Assembly (NCBI GenBank): GCA_963575745.1
Contig: CAUYUJ010005636.1
Coordinates: 278,792 to 342,791, forward strand
Reading direction: 5' to 3'
Source of the DNA: Prorocentrum cordatum
Lineage: Eukaryota; Sar; Dinophyceae; Prorocentrales; Prorocentraceae
Length of the DNA stretch: 64,000 bases
Shown: in pieces, positions 1 to 10,330 of the stretch
Layout: each line of letters starts with the position of its first letter
Numbering within the stretch: the stretch's first letter is position 1
Notes under the pieces: model-generated
The model's database searches: none
Told to the model about the DNA's origin: nothing
The model's input: the letters and a program-made list of their open reading frames with translations, nothing else
Translations under genes and position numbers: made by a program

Positions 1-250
1 ATCGATGCGCACTGCAAGTCTCGCCGCTTGCAGGTCCGCTCAAGCTACTCAGCAGAAACACTCGCAGCAGCCCATAACTTGGAGGACTGCCATCCCACGA
101 TCGTTACTCTACGCGAATTCCGCGCAGGACCATTGAAAACCCCCTCAGTTGAAAGACGTGCTGGAGATGGGTGGCCTCATAAGCATCAAAGTCACTTTGA
201 TCATAGATGCCGAATATGTCTTCAAGTCCTTATCAAGCAAAGACCGGGAA

Positions 251-255
251 TATAC

Positions 256-288
<33 letters not shown>

Positions 289-291
289 CAA
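251..291. repeat. TA/TATG microsatellite
   Basis: Alternating TA with an interrupting TATG. Apart from this tract I see no convincing gene in bases 1-730; the reading frames there are shadows of the tract or short random frames. Confidence 0.9.
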
Positions 292-779
292 TTGGGAGTA
301 CACCTTCAGGACACACCAGTTGGAGACGACAGGTGATGGAGCGAGGTATCGTGCATAGTATTCAGTGGTGTGACACTCGCGACGTGACTGCGGACGGTCA
401 CACACAGGGGAGCATTGATAGAGATATGCTCCTACAGGTCATGGGAGGAACGTCATCCTTCAAGCATGATTTCAAACGTCATACTCGTACCAGGCCGGCC
501 AAACAACATCGTCTGAGGGCGGTTGAGTAGCACTCGCTTATACAGCGATACGTTCGCAAGGCAGCTTGCGCGCAAGGGCACTTGCTTGCGGGTTCGCCTT
601 CCTCATGAATTTGCCTTTTCTGCTGCCTTTTTGTAATTTAGTGTTTACTGTCTAGTGGCGGCGGCTTCACGTTTCGTCTCCCCCCCCGATTCCGAAGTGA
701 CCTGGGACAAGGGCGAGAGTTAGCGATCGTTTGTCCGCCGCCGCTTGGGAGCAAGCGGCCGGCCGCCAATATGTGGCTG

Positions 780-1400
780 TGCCTCATCGCGAGGCACGCG
801 ACTTGCCATCGAGGCCGAAAACATCGTCGCTTGAGATGGCCCGTCGCTCCCGCGACGACCCCCTACGTCTGGGACGATCGCTACTACGGTACAACAGATC
901 CGGATACGGGCTTCGCCTTAGGCGAAGCTGCTGGTTGGGCCTCCCAACCCCCTTCAAATTCTTCAGGCTTGTCATGACACCTTCTTTGGCCCGAAACAGT
1001 CACGCGGGGAGACGATCCAACGCCCAGTTGAACCGCGACACGCCTCAGAAGATTTGCGTAGCTGCGGTCCACGCCCTTAAACGACTCATCCGGATTGAGG
1101 ATTTTGGTTCAGAGGATTTGAGGACGGAGGCTCAGGGCATTGGGCGCAGCACCTGAGGACACGCCCGCCCCGTGCCCAGCGGCACGGTGGGGAAGCCCAG
1201 CGGCACGGCAACGGATTTAAGCAGATACATGACTGGAGGGTGGGTGGTTACCAACAGATGTCTCGCGCTTGACAGGACCATCAAGTGTGAATATACATGT
1301 GCTATACAACTGGATGGTGACCCTATTCTCAAAGCCAGGCGTTCGCGTGAGGCGCTTTCACATGACATATGCCTTCCGAGTTGTCGAACAGCTTGCCGCG
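780..1400. other. probable dispersed element with two adjacent hairpins
   Basis: This non-satellite stretch holds two tight inverted repeats: 9-bp arms with a 1-nt centre at 910-928, and 6-bp arms with a 3-nt loop at 934-948. Frames stay open on the + strand (731-1156, then 1172-1537 and 1269 onward) but they overlap one another and lack splice context. The text around 950-1300 resembles segments I recall recurring in dinoflagellate predicted proteins, which is memory and not a search result. I read it as a dispersed non-coding or decayed element rather than a gene. Confidence 0.4.
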
Positions 1401-1450
1401 TTGATGAGGGGCGTTGCTCCTTGGGTGATTGCGAACCGCGCCATTGTCGT

Positions 1451-2310
1451 AACTGGCGTGGGCTCCTGGGCGGCCCAGGTCGGGGGGCACGCGGACCCAG
1501 ACGGGACCTTATTGTTTTCAAGGTGGCTCCGAATTGAGCAATTGTCGCCTTTTTGTGGGCACGTGCGAGGTCCAGCGGGGTCGGGGGGCACGCGGATCCA
1601 GACGGGACCTGCGCTGCTCCTTGGGCGGTTGCGAATTGCGCAAGTGACACCCTTTTCGTTGGCTCTGGGGAGGTCCAGCAGAGGCGGGGGGGCACGCGGA
1701 TCCAGACGCGGATCCAGCGGGGTCGGGGGGCATGCGGATCCAAACGGGTTTTCGTTGTTCTTTGGGTGGTTGCAAATTGCGCCACTTTCGTTGTCTCTTG
1801 CGGGGTCCAGCTGGGTCAGGGGCCACGCGCACCCAGACGGGACTTCGTTGCTCCTTCGGCGGCAACGAGTTGCGCAATTGCCACCACTTTCGTGGGCTCT
1901 TGGAAGGTCCAGCGGGGTCAGGGAACACGCGGACCCACACCGCACGCGGAACCAGACAGGACGTCGCTGCACCTTGGGTGGTTGCGAACTGCGCAGTTGT
2001 CACCACCTTTGTGGGTTCATGGGAGGTTCAGCGGAGTCGGGGGCTTCGCGGACCTAGACAGGACCTCGTTGCTCCCTAGGTGGTTGCGATCTGCGCAGTT
2101 GTCACTGGGCTCCTGGGAGGTCCAGCGGAGTCGGGGGCTTCGCGGACCTAGGCAGGACATCGTTGTTCCTTGGGCGGCAGCGAACTGCGCAATTGTCACC
2201 ACCTTCGTGGCATCTTGGGAGGTCCAGCGGGGTCGGGAGCCACGCGCACCCAGTCGGGACCTCGCTGCTCCTGGGGTGGCTGACCTCGGTCAGCGCGTGG
2301 CGCTGTTGCA
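1451..2310. repeat. ~105-bp minisatellite, about 8 copies
   Basis: A unit containing GGTCCAGCGGGGTCGGGGG, a CACGCGGACC box, and a 'TTGGGTGGTTGCGAA' box recurs near 1452, 1571, 1672, 1804, 1906, 2023, 2118 and 2221. Spacing varies from about 95 to 132 bp. All long frames on both strands across this block come from the repeat, so I annotate none as coding. Confidence 0.85.
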
Positions 2311-2534
2311 TCACAGAGCGCAGGGCGCTGGAGTGTGACGTGGCGCATGGCGCTGTCCTCAGCGGTCCGCTTCCCCTCTCCTCAGGAGCCCGTCACTTGC
2401 AGAGGCAGCGGGGGCGAACCGAGCACATATAGCACATGGCGCTGTTACTCTTTTCAGCGTGTCTGCCTCTTCCCTCGCAATCCTCCTTGCTCTCCTCCCC
2501 CTTCTTCCCCCCGTCTGTTCTTCCTCCTCCACAG

Positions 2535-2680
2535 CTTTCATCCCCCGCTCTATGTTGCGCAGGTGTGCGACGTGCGTGGCCCGACATTAATCGCCGACCC
2601 GATGTTTGCATATGTCGCAAGTGTGTTTTCTTTGAAGCGTTCACCTTGCTTGTCGCTTTACGTGCAGCAAGGATTGGGTA
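2535..2680 (+). CDS. candidate 5' exon of gene A
   Basis: A pyrimidine-rich stretch (about 2440-2530) ends in CCACAG at 2534. The following frame reads FHPPLYVAQVCDVRGPTLIA and onward through a mixed, non-repetitive composition. The donor is unclear: a GT follows at about 2681, but the frame remains open to 2754. The opposite strand is also open and protein-like here (2393-2851), so strand is uncertain. No domain recognised. Confidence 0.35.
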
Positions 2681-2857
2681 CGTCTCGGGTAACTGGGCAT
2701 ATTCATATTTGCAGTGTGTTGCAACCTGGCAGTCTGGCTGCTCTTGATTCTTGAATGCTGGGGAATGGCTGCGCATTGAGAAATATCCCCTCGCTCCCCT
2801 GCGGTGACGGCGAGTCGTTGACGTCGGTGCCTCTGCTCCTCTACCATCCATCTAAGA

Positions 2858-3077
2858 CTCCCAGATGGGGTCGGAGTAGATCGGGTCGGAGGATCGCGCC
2901 GAATCGGCGATGCATCAGCGATGCGGCCAGATGTGGAACTCGATGTTCTCCACGCCGGCGTCGCCGATGCATCGCCGACGTCGCCAGCACATCGCCGATG
3001 CATCGCTGATGCATCGCCGATGCATCGGCGGTGCGGCGGGACCCTCCGACTCCATCTGCTCGGTCCCCATCTGGGAG
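2858..3077. mobile_element. foldback element, copy 1
   Basis: The ends are inverted repeats: a left arm starting CTCCCAGATGGGGTC and a right arm ending CCCCATCTGGGAG. The body is also self-complementary, with repeated GCATCGCCGAT words around a central GTGGA...TCCAC loop. Related copies lie at 29142-29329 and 46831-46997. Read on the minus strand the copy is bounded by GC (after ...CCCCT) and TTAG, as a GC-AG intron would be. No transposase is encoded, so it is a non-autonomous, MITE- or introner-like unit. Confidence 0.75.
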
Positions 3078-3142
3078 GCCTCTGCAGGGGAGGCGCTGAC
3101 ATCTGCCCCTTTTGCTCTCATCCAGGAGCGCCCGCCCCGCAG

Positions 3143-3360
3143 GTGCAGATCTCGCCGCTCGGCGGGCGGCCGGCGGCCAGCGCCGCCGCCGCCCGCGGCG
3201 GCGAGGCGGCGGCGCCGGCCCGCGGCGCGGCCGAGGCCGAGCCGTGGGAGGCCCCCGGGGGCGCCCCGGCCCGCCCCGGGGGGGGTTCGTTACGGACTCC
3301 CGGCGCGCCCGGAGCCCCGGAGAGAGGCGCCGCGAGGATCGGGGACGCCCAAACGGCGCG
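3143..3360 (+). CDS. Ala/Pro/Gly-rich exon of gene A
   Basis: CCCCGCAG at 3142 is a good acceptor, and the frame begins VQISPLGGRPAASA and continues as an Ala/Gly/Glu/Pro-rich segment to about residue 73. It can end at a GT (GTGACC, 3361), leaving two bases of a codon, or run into the TGA at 3362-3364. Composition suggests a disordered linker; no domain seen. It lies just downstream of foldback copy 1. A long overlapping frame on the minus strand (2841-4049) is considered a shadow but is not excluded. Confidence 0.45.
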
Positions 3361-3404
3361 GTGACCACGCCGCCCACTCGGGATCGATCGGCGACGACGC
3401 GATG

Positions 3405-3600
3405 CCTTTCGATTGCGATCGATCCCGCTTTCGATTCGATTCGACCTCGGAGTCTGACCTGGATCTCCGGCACCCTTGGTGGAGGCCTTGTTGGCCTGTT
3501 GCTTTCGGCCGATTCGATTCCTCCCGGCGTGATTGCCGCTTTCCGCCGATCCGATTGATTTCGATCGGCGATCCGACTCATCGACGTCATTCCGGGCTCT
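3405..3600. repeat. dispersed repeat rich in TCGATTCGATT, copy 1
   Basis: A ~180-bp segment with GATTCGATTCGAC, 'GGATCTCCG' and 'CCGATCCGATT' boxes matches 46056-46232 at a level visible by eye. Both copies sit within 1 kb of a foldback element, so the two repeats may travel as a composite. Confidence 0.65.
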
Positions 3601-4591
3601 CCTGCCCCGAGGATCGGAGGCGCTTGAGCGGTGCGGTGACCACACCGGGTTATGAGTCGGTAGGGGTGCAGGGTGGCCGCGCGGACGTGGGACATTTGAT
3701 TCGTTCGCTGGGGATGTCTCTCCGGCGGCCGGGGCTTCCGATGTCCCGAAAAAGCTGCACGGTGATGGAGTAGGTCTTGCTGGATTTCGATGTCACCGCA
3801 CGGTCTGTCTGTCACCGTACCGTTTTGGGCCTTTGCCAGTTTTTTCTTGTGAATCCAGGGGGACGGTTCACCCCCTTCCCGCCTGGAGCTATTCTCCACT
3901 TCCTCCTCCCGCTTCGACCTCCACTCCCTCCATCCCTCGCTCTCCTCCACTCCGTCCCTCTCCTCCCGCCAATCGCGCTGGCGGCGCGGATGATGAGCAA
4001 TGGCTGGCCCAACCATGCTACACTCCCTTTCTCTCGGGTGACTCGTCACGCCTCTGGCGAGCCCTGGTAATCATGGCGGTGGCCCCGCGTCCTCGCGTCC
4101 TCGCTCGGGGTTTCATGCAGCGTTGGCACATGACACTCAACAGCCTGTACTGTGCCAGCGTACATTGTTTCGCTTGCGTTCGAGCTGTTGTCCGCTGAGA
4201 ATGGAGGCTCGGGGCTCCCCCAAACATGGAAATTTTCTGGACTTTGGAGTTGACTTTCTTCGTGGAAGGTTTCTCGTGGCCGAGGTCCCACTGTAGCCCG
4301 GGCGGCTCGGGCCAGCGTTCTTGAACGGGCGGCCACGCGCCGCCCCCCCCCCCGCCCTCCTCTCCTTCCGCACGACTCCCCCACCTCAATCCGCTCTGCC
4401 TCGCCCACTCCCTCCCCCCCGCCCCCATCCCTCCCGCCCATCTTTTCTCTCCCCTTTCCTTCCTCCCGTCCTTCCCGTCCCTCCTCCCGTCCTGCCCATC
4501 CTTCACCGTCCTCGTTCTTCTCCGTGGCCTTCCCCCTCTCCGCCCTTCCCCCCCCCCCCTTCTCTCCCCCACTCCCGGCGACCCGCTGGAG

Positions 4592-4680
4592 GCCGCCGCC
4601 ACGAGGGGCGAGGCCGTGCACGCGGTGCTGTTGGACGCCCAGGAGGCCCCTCGCGCCGCAGACCGGCAGTTCCATGAGGC
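4592..4680 (+). CDS. exon of gene A with consensus GTGAGT donor
   Basis: The frame runs AAATRGEAVHAVLLDAQEAP and on to FHE plus two bases, then meets GTGAGT exactly at 4681. Upstream is a >200-nt C/T tract. The nearest AG is CTGGAG at 4591; the frame also stays open a little further upstream (GDPLE). Composition is a helical Ala/Glu-rich segment. The two-base overhang (GC) fits an exon starting with one base, as at 9397 and possibly 6922. Product unknown. Confidence 0.6.
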
Positions 4681-4785
4681 GTGAGTGAGGCGGGGTCGGT
4701 TGGAGGCTACGGCGACTCGTCTCACGCGCCCCGTTGCTGAGTTAGTTGCGTCGCCTTGTTGCCTCCGTGCTCTGGTGCCGATTCG

Positions 4786-5600
4786 TACCGTGTGTGGGGT
4801 TCACATTTCCTCCCTTAGTGAACGACCTAACGTGATGGAGGAGGAGGAGGAGGAGCGCAATCAGAAGGAGGGAGAGGGGGAGGATGCCGTTGGGGGACAA
4901 CCGTATGATCATCTTGAAGCATGCCAAGACACCAACCATTTTCGGGACTTCAACGTCACGAGTTACCTTGACTGTTACGTCTTGGCGGTCTTGAATCGTG
5001 CCAGAACACCATTCCTGGGACTTCAACACCGCGAACTAATGTGACTGTTGCGCCGTGACAGTCCTGAAGCGTTCCAAAACATCAGGTCTGGTACGTGAGC
5101 CATGAGAACCAGTGAAGGTCTTGCAAATGTTGTAAGCGAATGTGCGCGGCGCTAAGGAGAGAGCCACATTTTGAAAACACGCCCGCAATCCGTGCAGATA
5201 TTGCAAATGTGTAAAACGAATGTACGCGGCGCGCAGGCGAGAGCTACATGTTGTGAATACCGCCCGCCCTCAATCTTTGAAGCTCTTGCAATTGTTTAAC
5301 ACGAGTGTGCGTGGGGCCAAGGCGAGAGCCACATTTTGACAACCACCCGCCCTCAATCCTTGAAACTCATGGCACATGTTTGAAACGAATGTGCGCGGCG
5401 CGCAGGCGAGAGCTACATTTTGAACACGACCGGCCTTCCATCCGTCAAGACCTTGCACATGTTTACAGCGAATGTGCGCGGCGCCCCAGGCGCGAGCCAC
5501 ATTTTGGAAACAGCCTGCACTCAATCCTTGAAGCCCCTGCAAATTCTTAAAGCCAATGTGCGCGGCGCGAAGGCGAGAGCCACATTTTGAACATGTCGCG
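4786..5600 (+). mobile_element. leader plus 6 x ~83-bp repeat element, copy L
   Basis: A non-repetitive leader (about 4786-5095, with GGACAACCGT, GGGACTTCAACGTCA and CGTGCCAGAACACCA words) is followed by six tandem ~83-bp units. Each unit carries GCGAGAGCCACATTTTGA, CGCCCTCAATCC and a GAATGTGCGCGGCGC box. The same leader and six-unit array recur reverse-complemented at 63170-63990, about 70% alike by eye over the leader. It lies in an intron of gene A. It encodes nothing recognisable. Confidence 0.75.
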
Positions 5601-5674
5601 CGGCCTGCCTGGCAGCTACCAGACCTCCGCCGACCCAGCCCAGCATCACCCACGCCGTCCACGCGCTACCAGAC

Positions 5675-5752
5675 TTAGCACTCGGGGCGCCTCGACTTCA
5701 ACATCGGCGCCTTCCTGCACCTGCACGGCTACGGGCTACGGCCTCCAAGGCC
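5675..5752 (+). CDS. weak exon candidate in gene A
   Basis: After ACTTAG the frame reads HSGRLDFNIGAFLHLHGYGL, a natural-looking composition, and ends near a G-rich stretch without a clear GT. It lies between better-supported exons on the same strand. The other frames here are open only because of low-complexity sequence. Confidence 0.25.
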
Positions 5753-6182
5753 AGGGCGGGGGGCAGCGGGCCCGCCCCATGGGCCCAGCACCCCCAGGGG
5801 GCCCGAGAGGTCAGGAGCATGAGGAGGACCCTCGGCCCGCGGGCGCGGGCCCCACCTGGCGCACCAAACGGTGCCGCCAGAGGAGGGGGCCCCAGCTTCG
5901 CCGCCCCCCAGCAAAGACTGCCGCTGGGGGGGGGGATAGCCGCGCGCGGAGCACTCCGAGGCCGCGAGAAAGAGAGAGAGAGAGAGAGGAAACCAACATC
6001 AACAAGACAGACAGTAACCAAACACAGAGAGAGGAGGGACAGGGGGAGGAGGTGGAGGGACAGGAGAAGGAGGAGGAAGAGGAAAGGGGGGGGGAAGCGA
6101 CGATGATGAAGAGGCTGGGGAGCACTTGCCAGGAGTCAGGACGGAGGAGAGGGGGGAACAGGCAGAGGAAAATAAAGACGAT

Positions 6183-6213
<31 letters not shown>

Positions 6214-6937
6214 AGGAGGACCACGACGCGGCCGAGGAGGACGAGGAGCACCACGAGGAGTACGAGCAGGAGCAAGAGAAGGCCATGTACCGCAGAGCGC
6301 CCTCAGCCTCGCTTGGTGAAGTAGCATCTGTAGCATGTGAAGTGGTACTACTAGTGGCAGTAGCAGTGGCGTTAGCAGTGTTAGTCGTTGATGTAGCAAT
6401 GGTGGTTGTAGTGGTGTAGTATTATAATTAGTCGACACCAGCTGCCCCCAGCCGGCCAGGTCTGCCAGCCAATCCGCCCATCTTTGCCGCCTACCCTCCA
6501 CCACTGAGGAGGCGAAGGCCATTGATAACAATGACGATGATAGCTACGATGGCGAATCCTAGATCAGGACAACGTTTTTGGCGATTCGTAGATTTGATTA
6601 GGCATCTACGAAGATGACGAATGTTTGTTTACTGAGTCCGTTCTGTGAAACGGATTCTCACACTGGTCCTCTCGTCCTCGTCCCCCCTTGTTCGTTCCCA
6701 TCTGATATATTCACCCCTCCTCGTCCTCCTCCAACTTCCATCGGTCACACTACTCCCCCCCCATCCTCCACTCTCCATCCTCGGCCCCCTCCCCCCGACG
6801 AGGGACGGCGGCGGGAGGGATGAGGGACGAGGAGGAGACGAGGGTGAGGAGGAGGAGGAGGAGGAGGATTTCGGAAGAACAGGGCGCAGGCAAAGGAAGG
6901 GAGGAGGAGCCTCGTCTGGAGGCCACCTTCCCCACAG

Positions 6938-7048
6938 GCCCTGGTCGACCTGTGCGCCTTCCAGCGTTTCCGGCGCGACCTGCTCGAGGGCGACGCGGTG
7001 CGGCGGCACGCCTACCGGTGGCATTTGTCGCGCGCTTCCACCGCGGAG
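6938..7048 (+). CDS. exon of gene A (37 codons)
   Basis: Acceptor CCCCACAG at 6937 precedes ALVDLCAFQRFRRDLLEGDA and then VRRHAYRWHLSRASTAE, a clearly protein-like basic helix. The exon is exactly 37 codons if it ends before GC at 7049 (a GC-type donor). If instead it starts at 6922 (after CTGGAG) and ends one dinucleotide later, it joins in phase with the exons at 4592-4680 and 9397-9508. Product unknown; the composition suggests an Arg-rich helical or nucleic-acid-contacting segment, which is a guess. Confidence 0.6.
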
Positions 7049-7077
7049 GCGCCTGGGAGGGGAGGAGGGCAGGAGGT

Positions 7078-7318
7078 GGAGGAGGAGAGGAGAGGAGAGG
7101 AGAGGAGAGGAGAGGAGAGGAGAGGAGAGGAGAGGAGAGGAGAGGAGAGAGAGAGAGAGGAGAGGAGAGGAGAGGAGAGGAGAGGAGAGAGGAGAGGAGT
7201 GGAGAGGAGAGGAGAGGAGATGAGAGGAGAGGGAGGATAGGAGAGGAGAGGAGAGGAGGAGAGGAGAGAGAGAGAGGAGAGGAGAGGAGTGGAGAGGAGA
7301 GGAGAGGAGGCAGGGGAA
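7078..7318. repeat. GGAGA pentanucleotide array
   Basis: About 240 bp of GGAGA/GAGAG repeats directly follows the preceding exon. Frames in it are all Arg/Glu/Gly artefacts. Confidence 0.95.
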
Positions 7319-7488
7319 GGATACCAGACTACCGGGGGGGGGGATAAGGGGAGCGGGGACGAAAGAGGATAAGTATCTGTGAGGAAAGGGAGGAGGCGGA
7401 CGGAGGAGGTGTAGGAGGAGGTGGAGGTGGGATGATCACGGCGGAAGATGGGGAGAAGGAGGAGGAGGGGAGAGGGAAAAGGAACATC

Positions 7489-7707
7489 TCAATATCCCAA
7501 TCGACAGAACGGAATTAGGAGTTTGAAAGAAAAGCCCTCCCACATGCTCACATACCACGACCAGGCCTCAGCAGCCCCGACTGTCCAGCCCTGCATAGCG
7601 CTGCCGCCAGGCCCCGATAGTCTCGATGGTCCCTGAGTCTTCCCGCCGCGGCAGGTCCCGAGCAGAGATGCAATAGCAGAGATTAATTCAGACGTGACAG
7701 GCATCAC
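7489..7707 (-). CDS. unassigned small frame
   Basis: The minus strand reads VTSELISAIASLLGTC and on to WYVSMWEGFSFKLLIPF in a non-repetitive stretch between two satellites. No splice sites or family could be recognised and the + strand is also partly open. Kept only as a possible remnant. Confidence 0.2.
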   Translation of the reverse strand: MMPVTSELISAIASLLGTCRGGKTQGPSRLSGPGGSAMQGWTVGAAEAWSWYVSMWEGFSFKLLIPFCRLGY

Positions 7708-7784
7708 GACGTGACGACGTCACGCTTTCCGCAGGCTTCTAAAACAGACAACTAGAGCACGTATGCATTAATAACAGCAGTTAA

Positions 7785-7965
7785 CTTGGTCGCTCACAGT
7801 ATGCATCATGAACCTGCGCCAATGACAGACCTCAATCATGGACAGCATAAACGGACACCAACGACACACATCAATAATGGCCACCAAGAGAAGGCACTCA
7901 TGACATGTATCAATCACGTACATCAACATTTCAATCAGCCGGCCAAGGAATTCTAGACCCTTCGC
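7785..7965. repeat. degenerate ~30-40 bp repeats
   Basis: Words like CAATCATG, GACA and CACCAA recur five or so times with poor conservation. No gene seen. Confidence 0.45.
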
Positions 7966-8110
7966 GTAACCCCACCAGCCCATCCAGAAACGATGTCCAG
8001 AGGAATTGCCTCGATCAGGGAAGTGGGCAGCACACAGAGGAAGGGTCCTCTGGTGGAGGCCTCTGGGAGCGTCTTGGGGGCCTCTTGGCGGTCCTGGACG
8101 CTTCTTAGAG
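7957..8110 (+). repeat. dispersed module with ACCCCACCAGCCCAT, copy 1
   Basis: About 150 bp starting TTCTAGACCCTTCGCGTAA is nearly identical to 23404-23590, with a weaker relative near 9870-9915. In all three cases it directly abuts low-complexity sequence, and in the first two it opens a GGGGCC/CTTGG block. Confidence 0.85.
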
Positions 8111-8625
8111 CGTTTTGGGTGCCTCGGAGAGCTTCTTGACGCCTCTTGGGGATCTCTAGGGAGCCTCTTGGAGGCCTCTTGAGCGCCTGTTGGGGCCTCC
8201 TGGGCGTCTCTTGGGGCCCTCTTGGGGCCGCCTTGGGGCTCTCTTGAGCCTGTCTTTGGGCCCTCTTGGGCCATCTTGCAGCCATCTTGAGGCCTCGGAT
8301 GGTCATCGGAAGCGCCCAGGCGAGAGCGCCAAAAACATTGAGTTCAATAAGGTTTGGGAAGGATTTTGGTCTTCGGGGCCTCCTGGGCGGCTCCAACTCG
8401 ATTCTCGGTGGCTTTTCCCTGGACTCATCCTGGATGCCCCCGTGGGTTTAGTGCGACTTCGAAAGCTGCAGACAAAAGCTAGACGCAGAATTGGAGAAGT
8501 CTTGGATTATCTCTGGATGTTCGGGGGCCCTTTGGGGCCCTCCTGGAGCCCTTTGGGAATCTGATTGGGGCTTTCTTCGGGCCTCTCGGGGTGCTTTTTG
8601 GGGCCGCTTGAAAAGTAAAGAGGCC
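8045..8625 (+). repeat. GGGGCC/CTTGG block 1
   Basis: Irregular 10-20 bp periods of CTCTTGGGGCC-type words with islands of less repetitive sequence. The many Gly/Leu/Trp frames on + and Pro/Arg/Lys frames on - are by-products. Confidence 0.85.
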
Positions 8626-8945
8626 CGTCGAAGGTCTTTCGAATCAGAGAATGATGTTCGCGGGGGGGGGGCTTGCAACCGCGTGCATTTTAGCACATTT
8701 CTTTCGCGTTGCATTTCGTTGCGCTGAGAACTGCCGCATTGCGCGGTCTTGCGCGGCAGTCTGCAGTGGCGCGCACTGCGGAGTTGCATTCTGCTGACGC
8801 GTGTGGCTTAAGAGTCGACTGCCGCGCGCACGGGCCCTCGCCCCCGTCGCCCCCGCGCCGTCCGTCGCCGCCGTGTTTGGCAACGACAGCGACGATGCCG
8901 TGTGCCCCCATCGCTGGGGGGGAGTCCAGCAAGGCGCCATTCGTG

Positions 8946-9250
8946 TCTCTCTCTCTCTCTCTTTTCTCTCTCTCTCTGTTCTCTCTTTCTATTTCTCTCT
9001 CTATATATATGTATATTGTTATATGTATGTATTATATTTCTTTATCTATCTTTTTTGTTTTGTTTTTTCTTTCTTTCTTTCTCTCTCTCTCTCTTTTCTC
9101 TCTCTCTCTCTCTGTTCTGATCTCTCTTTCTATTTCTCTCTCTATATATATGTATATTTTTATATGTATGTATTATATTTCTTTCTCTATCTTTTTGTTT
9201 TGTTGTTTCTTTCTTTCTTTCTCTCTCTCTCTGTGTTCTCTCTTTCTATT

Positions 9251-9281
<31 letters not shown>

Positions 9282-9396
9282 GTATATTTTTATATGTATG
9301 TATTATATTTCTTTCTCTATCTTTTTTGTTTTGTTTTTTCTTTATTTCTTTCTCTCTCTCTCTCTCTCTGTCTCTGTCTCTGTCTCTGTCTCTCAG
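8946..9396 (+). repeat. TC-rich VNTR forming a ~450-nt polypyrimidine tract before an acceptor
   Basis: Three copies of a ~130-140 bp unit (CT runs, TATATATGTATAT, TTTTTTGTTTTG) end in repeated CTCTGT and then CTCAG at 9396, the acceptor of the next exon. Confidence 0.9.
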
Positions 9397-9508
9397 GGGC
9401 CCGTTCCTCTCTTTCTTCCTCGGCGCGATGCCATGCAGCTCCGCTGGGTGGCGAACGTCGGAGGTCGCGGAGCAGATCGCCCTGGCGGAGCGCCGGACGC
9501 TACTGGCG
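9397..9508 (+). CDS. penultimate exon of gene A
   Basis: After TCTCTCAG the frame reads (one base) then GPFLSFFLGAMPCSSAGWRT, followed by SEVAEQIALAERRTLLA, and stops at GTGGGC (9509). It needs a one-base completion, fitting the two-base overhang of the 4592-4680 exon. The second half is a good amphipathic helix. It ends in phase 0 and is followed by a 38-nt GT...AG intron. No family recognised. Confidence 0.65.
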
Positions 9509-9546
9509 GTGGGCCTCGAGGGCGAGGGCCAGCAGCCGGATTCCAG

Positions 9547-9804
9547 AATCCTGATGACAAAGTACACTGGCCCCGACCCCAGGATGCCATGCCGCAGCCG
9601 ATGGCGGTCCTGCGCCCGCGGCAGCCACCGCCGCGACTGCGGCCGCCGCCAAATGCGCCGCCACCGCCGACGTCGACGTCTTCCCCTCAGCCACCCCATC
9701 AGCCCGACCAGTCTGCGCAGAGCCATGCCCAGCTGAAGCCAGCGCCGACGGCGGCGGGCCGCGCGGCCCGGCTGGAGCTGTTGACTGCCAAGAAAAAGCT
9801 TTGA
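9547..9804 (+). CDS. terminal exon of gene A, Pro/Gln-rich
   Basis: Following GATTCCAG the frame reads NPDDKVHWPRPQDAMPQPMA, then a Pro-rich stretch with polyPro, and ends AARLELLTAKKKL with TGA at 9802-9804. Phase 0 matches the previous exon across a 38-nt intron (9509-9546). Without splicing, the frame runs into an unrelated Arg-rich sequence. The tail is disordered (Pro, Gln, Ser) with a basic C-terminus. The intron length is unusually small but matches a second 38-nt candidate at 41772-41809. Confidence 0.6.
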   Translation, partial: NPDDKVHWPRPQDAMPQPMAVLRPRQPPPRLRPPPNAPPPPTSTSSPQPPHQPDQSAQSHAQLKPAPTAAGRAARLELLTAKKKL

Positions 9805-9999
9805 TCCGCATGAAGACGCCGCCCCAGTCAAACGCGAGAGTGTTGCTGGTCCCAGCGCGGCAAGGAAGGATTTCAAGACGCTTCGCGCATCCCCACTTGC
9901 CCGCCCAGAAATGAGCCCCAGGGGAGTGGCGGCGATGAGGGGGGCGGGTGAGCATGCAGAAGAACCGAAGGCGGGGTGGGCCGCCATGCACCCCAAGAG

Positions 10000-10330
10000 G
10001 GGGGTTGCAGGAGGAGTCGTCGTCGTAGGAGTAGGAGGAGGAAGAGGGGGGCCAGGGGGGGGGGGGCGCAGGCGGGGGGGGGGGAGGGGGTGAGAGGGTG
10101 GGGGGGAGGAGATGAGGAGGAGGAGATGGAGGAGGGCGGGCGCGGAGAGCGAAAAGGAGGAGGGAGGGAGGGGGAAGAGGAGGAGGAGAAGGAGGAGGAG
10201 GAGGAGCAGCAGAAGCAGCAGCAGCTGGGGGGGAGGAGGAGACCGGGAGGGGGAGGAGGGATGAGGAACAACCAAAAAAGAGGAGGAGGAGGAGGGGGGG
10301 GGGGGGGGGGGAAGAGGAGGAGGACAATGG
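10000..10330. repeat. G-rich GGA/GGGG low-complexity tract
   Basis: Purine-rich on +, with several homopolymeric G runs; adjacent to a GGGGCC/CTTGG block. No gene seen from 9805 to 10330. Confidence 0.9.

Noticed and set aside
1269-2338. 260-residue frames across the minisatellite
   Set aside because: Frame length results from a repeat with few stops; it changes frame between copies.
2841-4049. 402-residue minus-strand frame
   Set aside because: Spans the foldback, the dispersed repeat and GC-rich exon shadow; Arg/Pro composition and no splice context.
5100-5600. Possible CRISPR-like array of six ~83-bp units
   Set aside because: Units are whole tandem repeats with no constant-repeat/variable-spacer pattern, and the context is eukaryotic.
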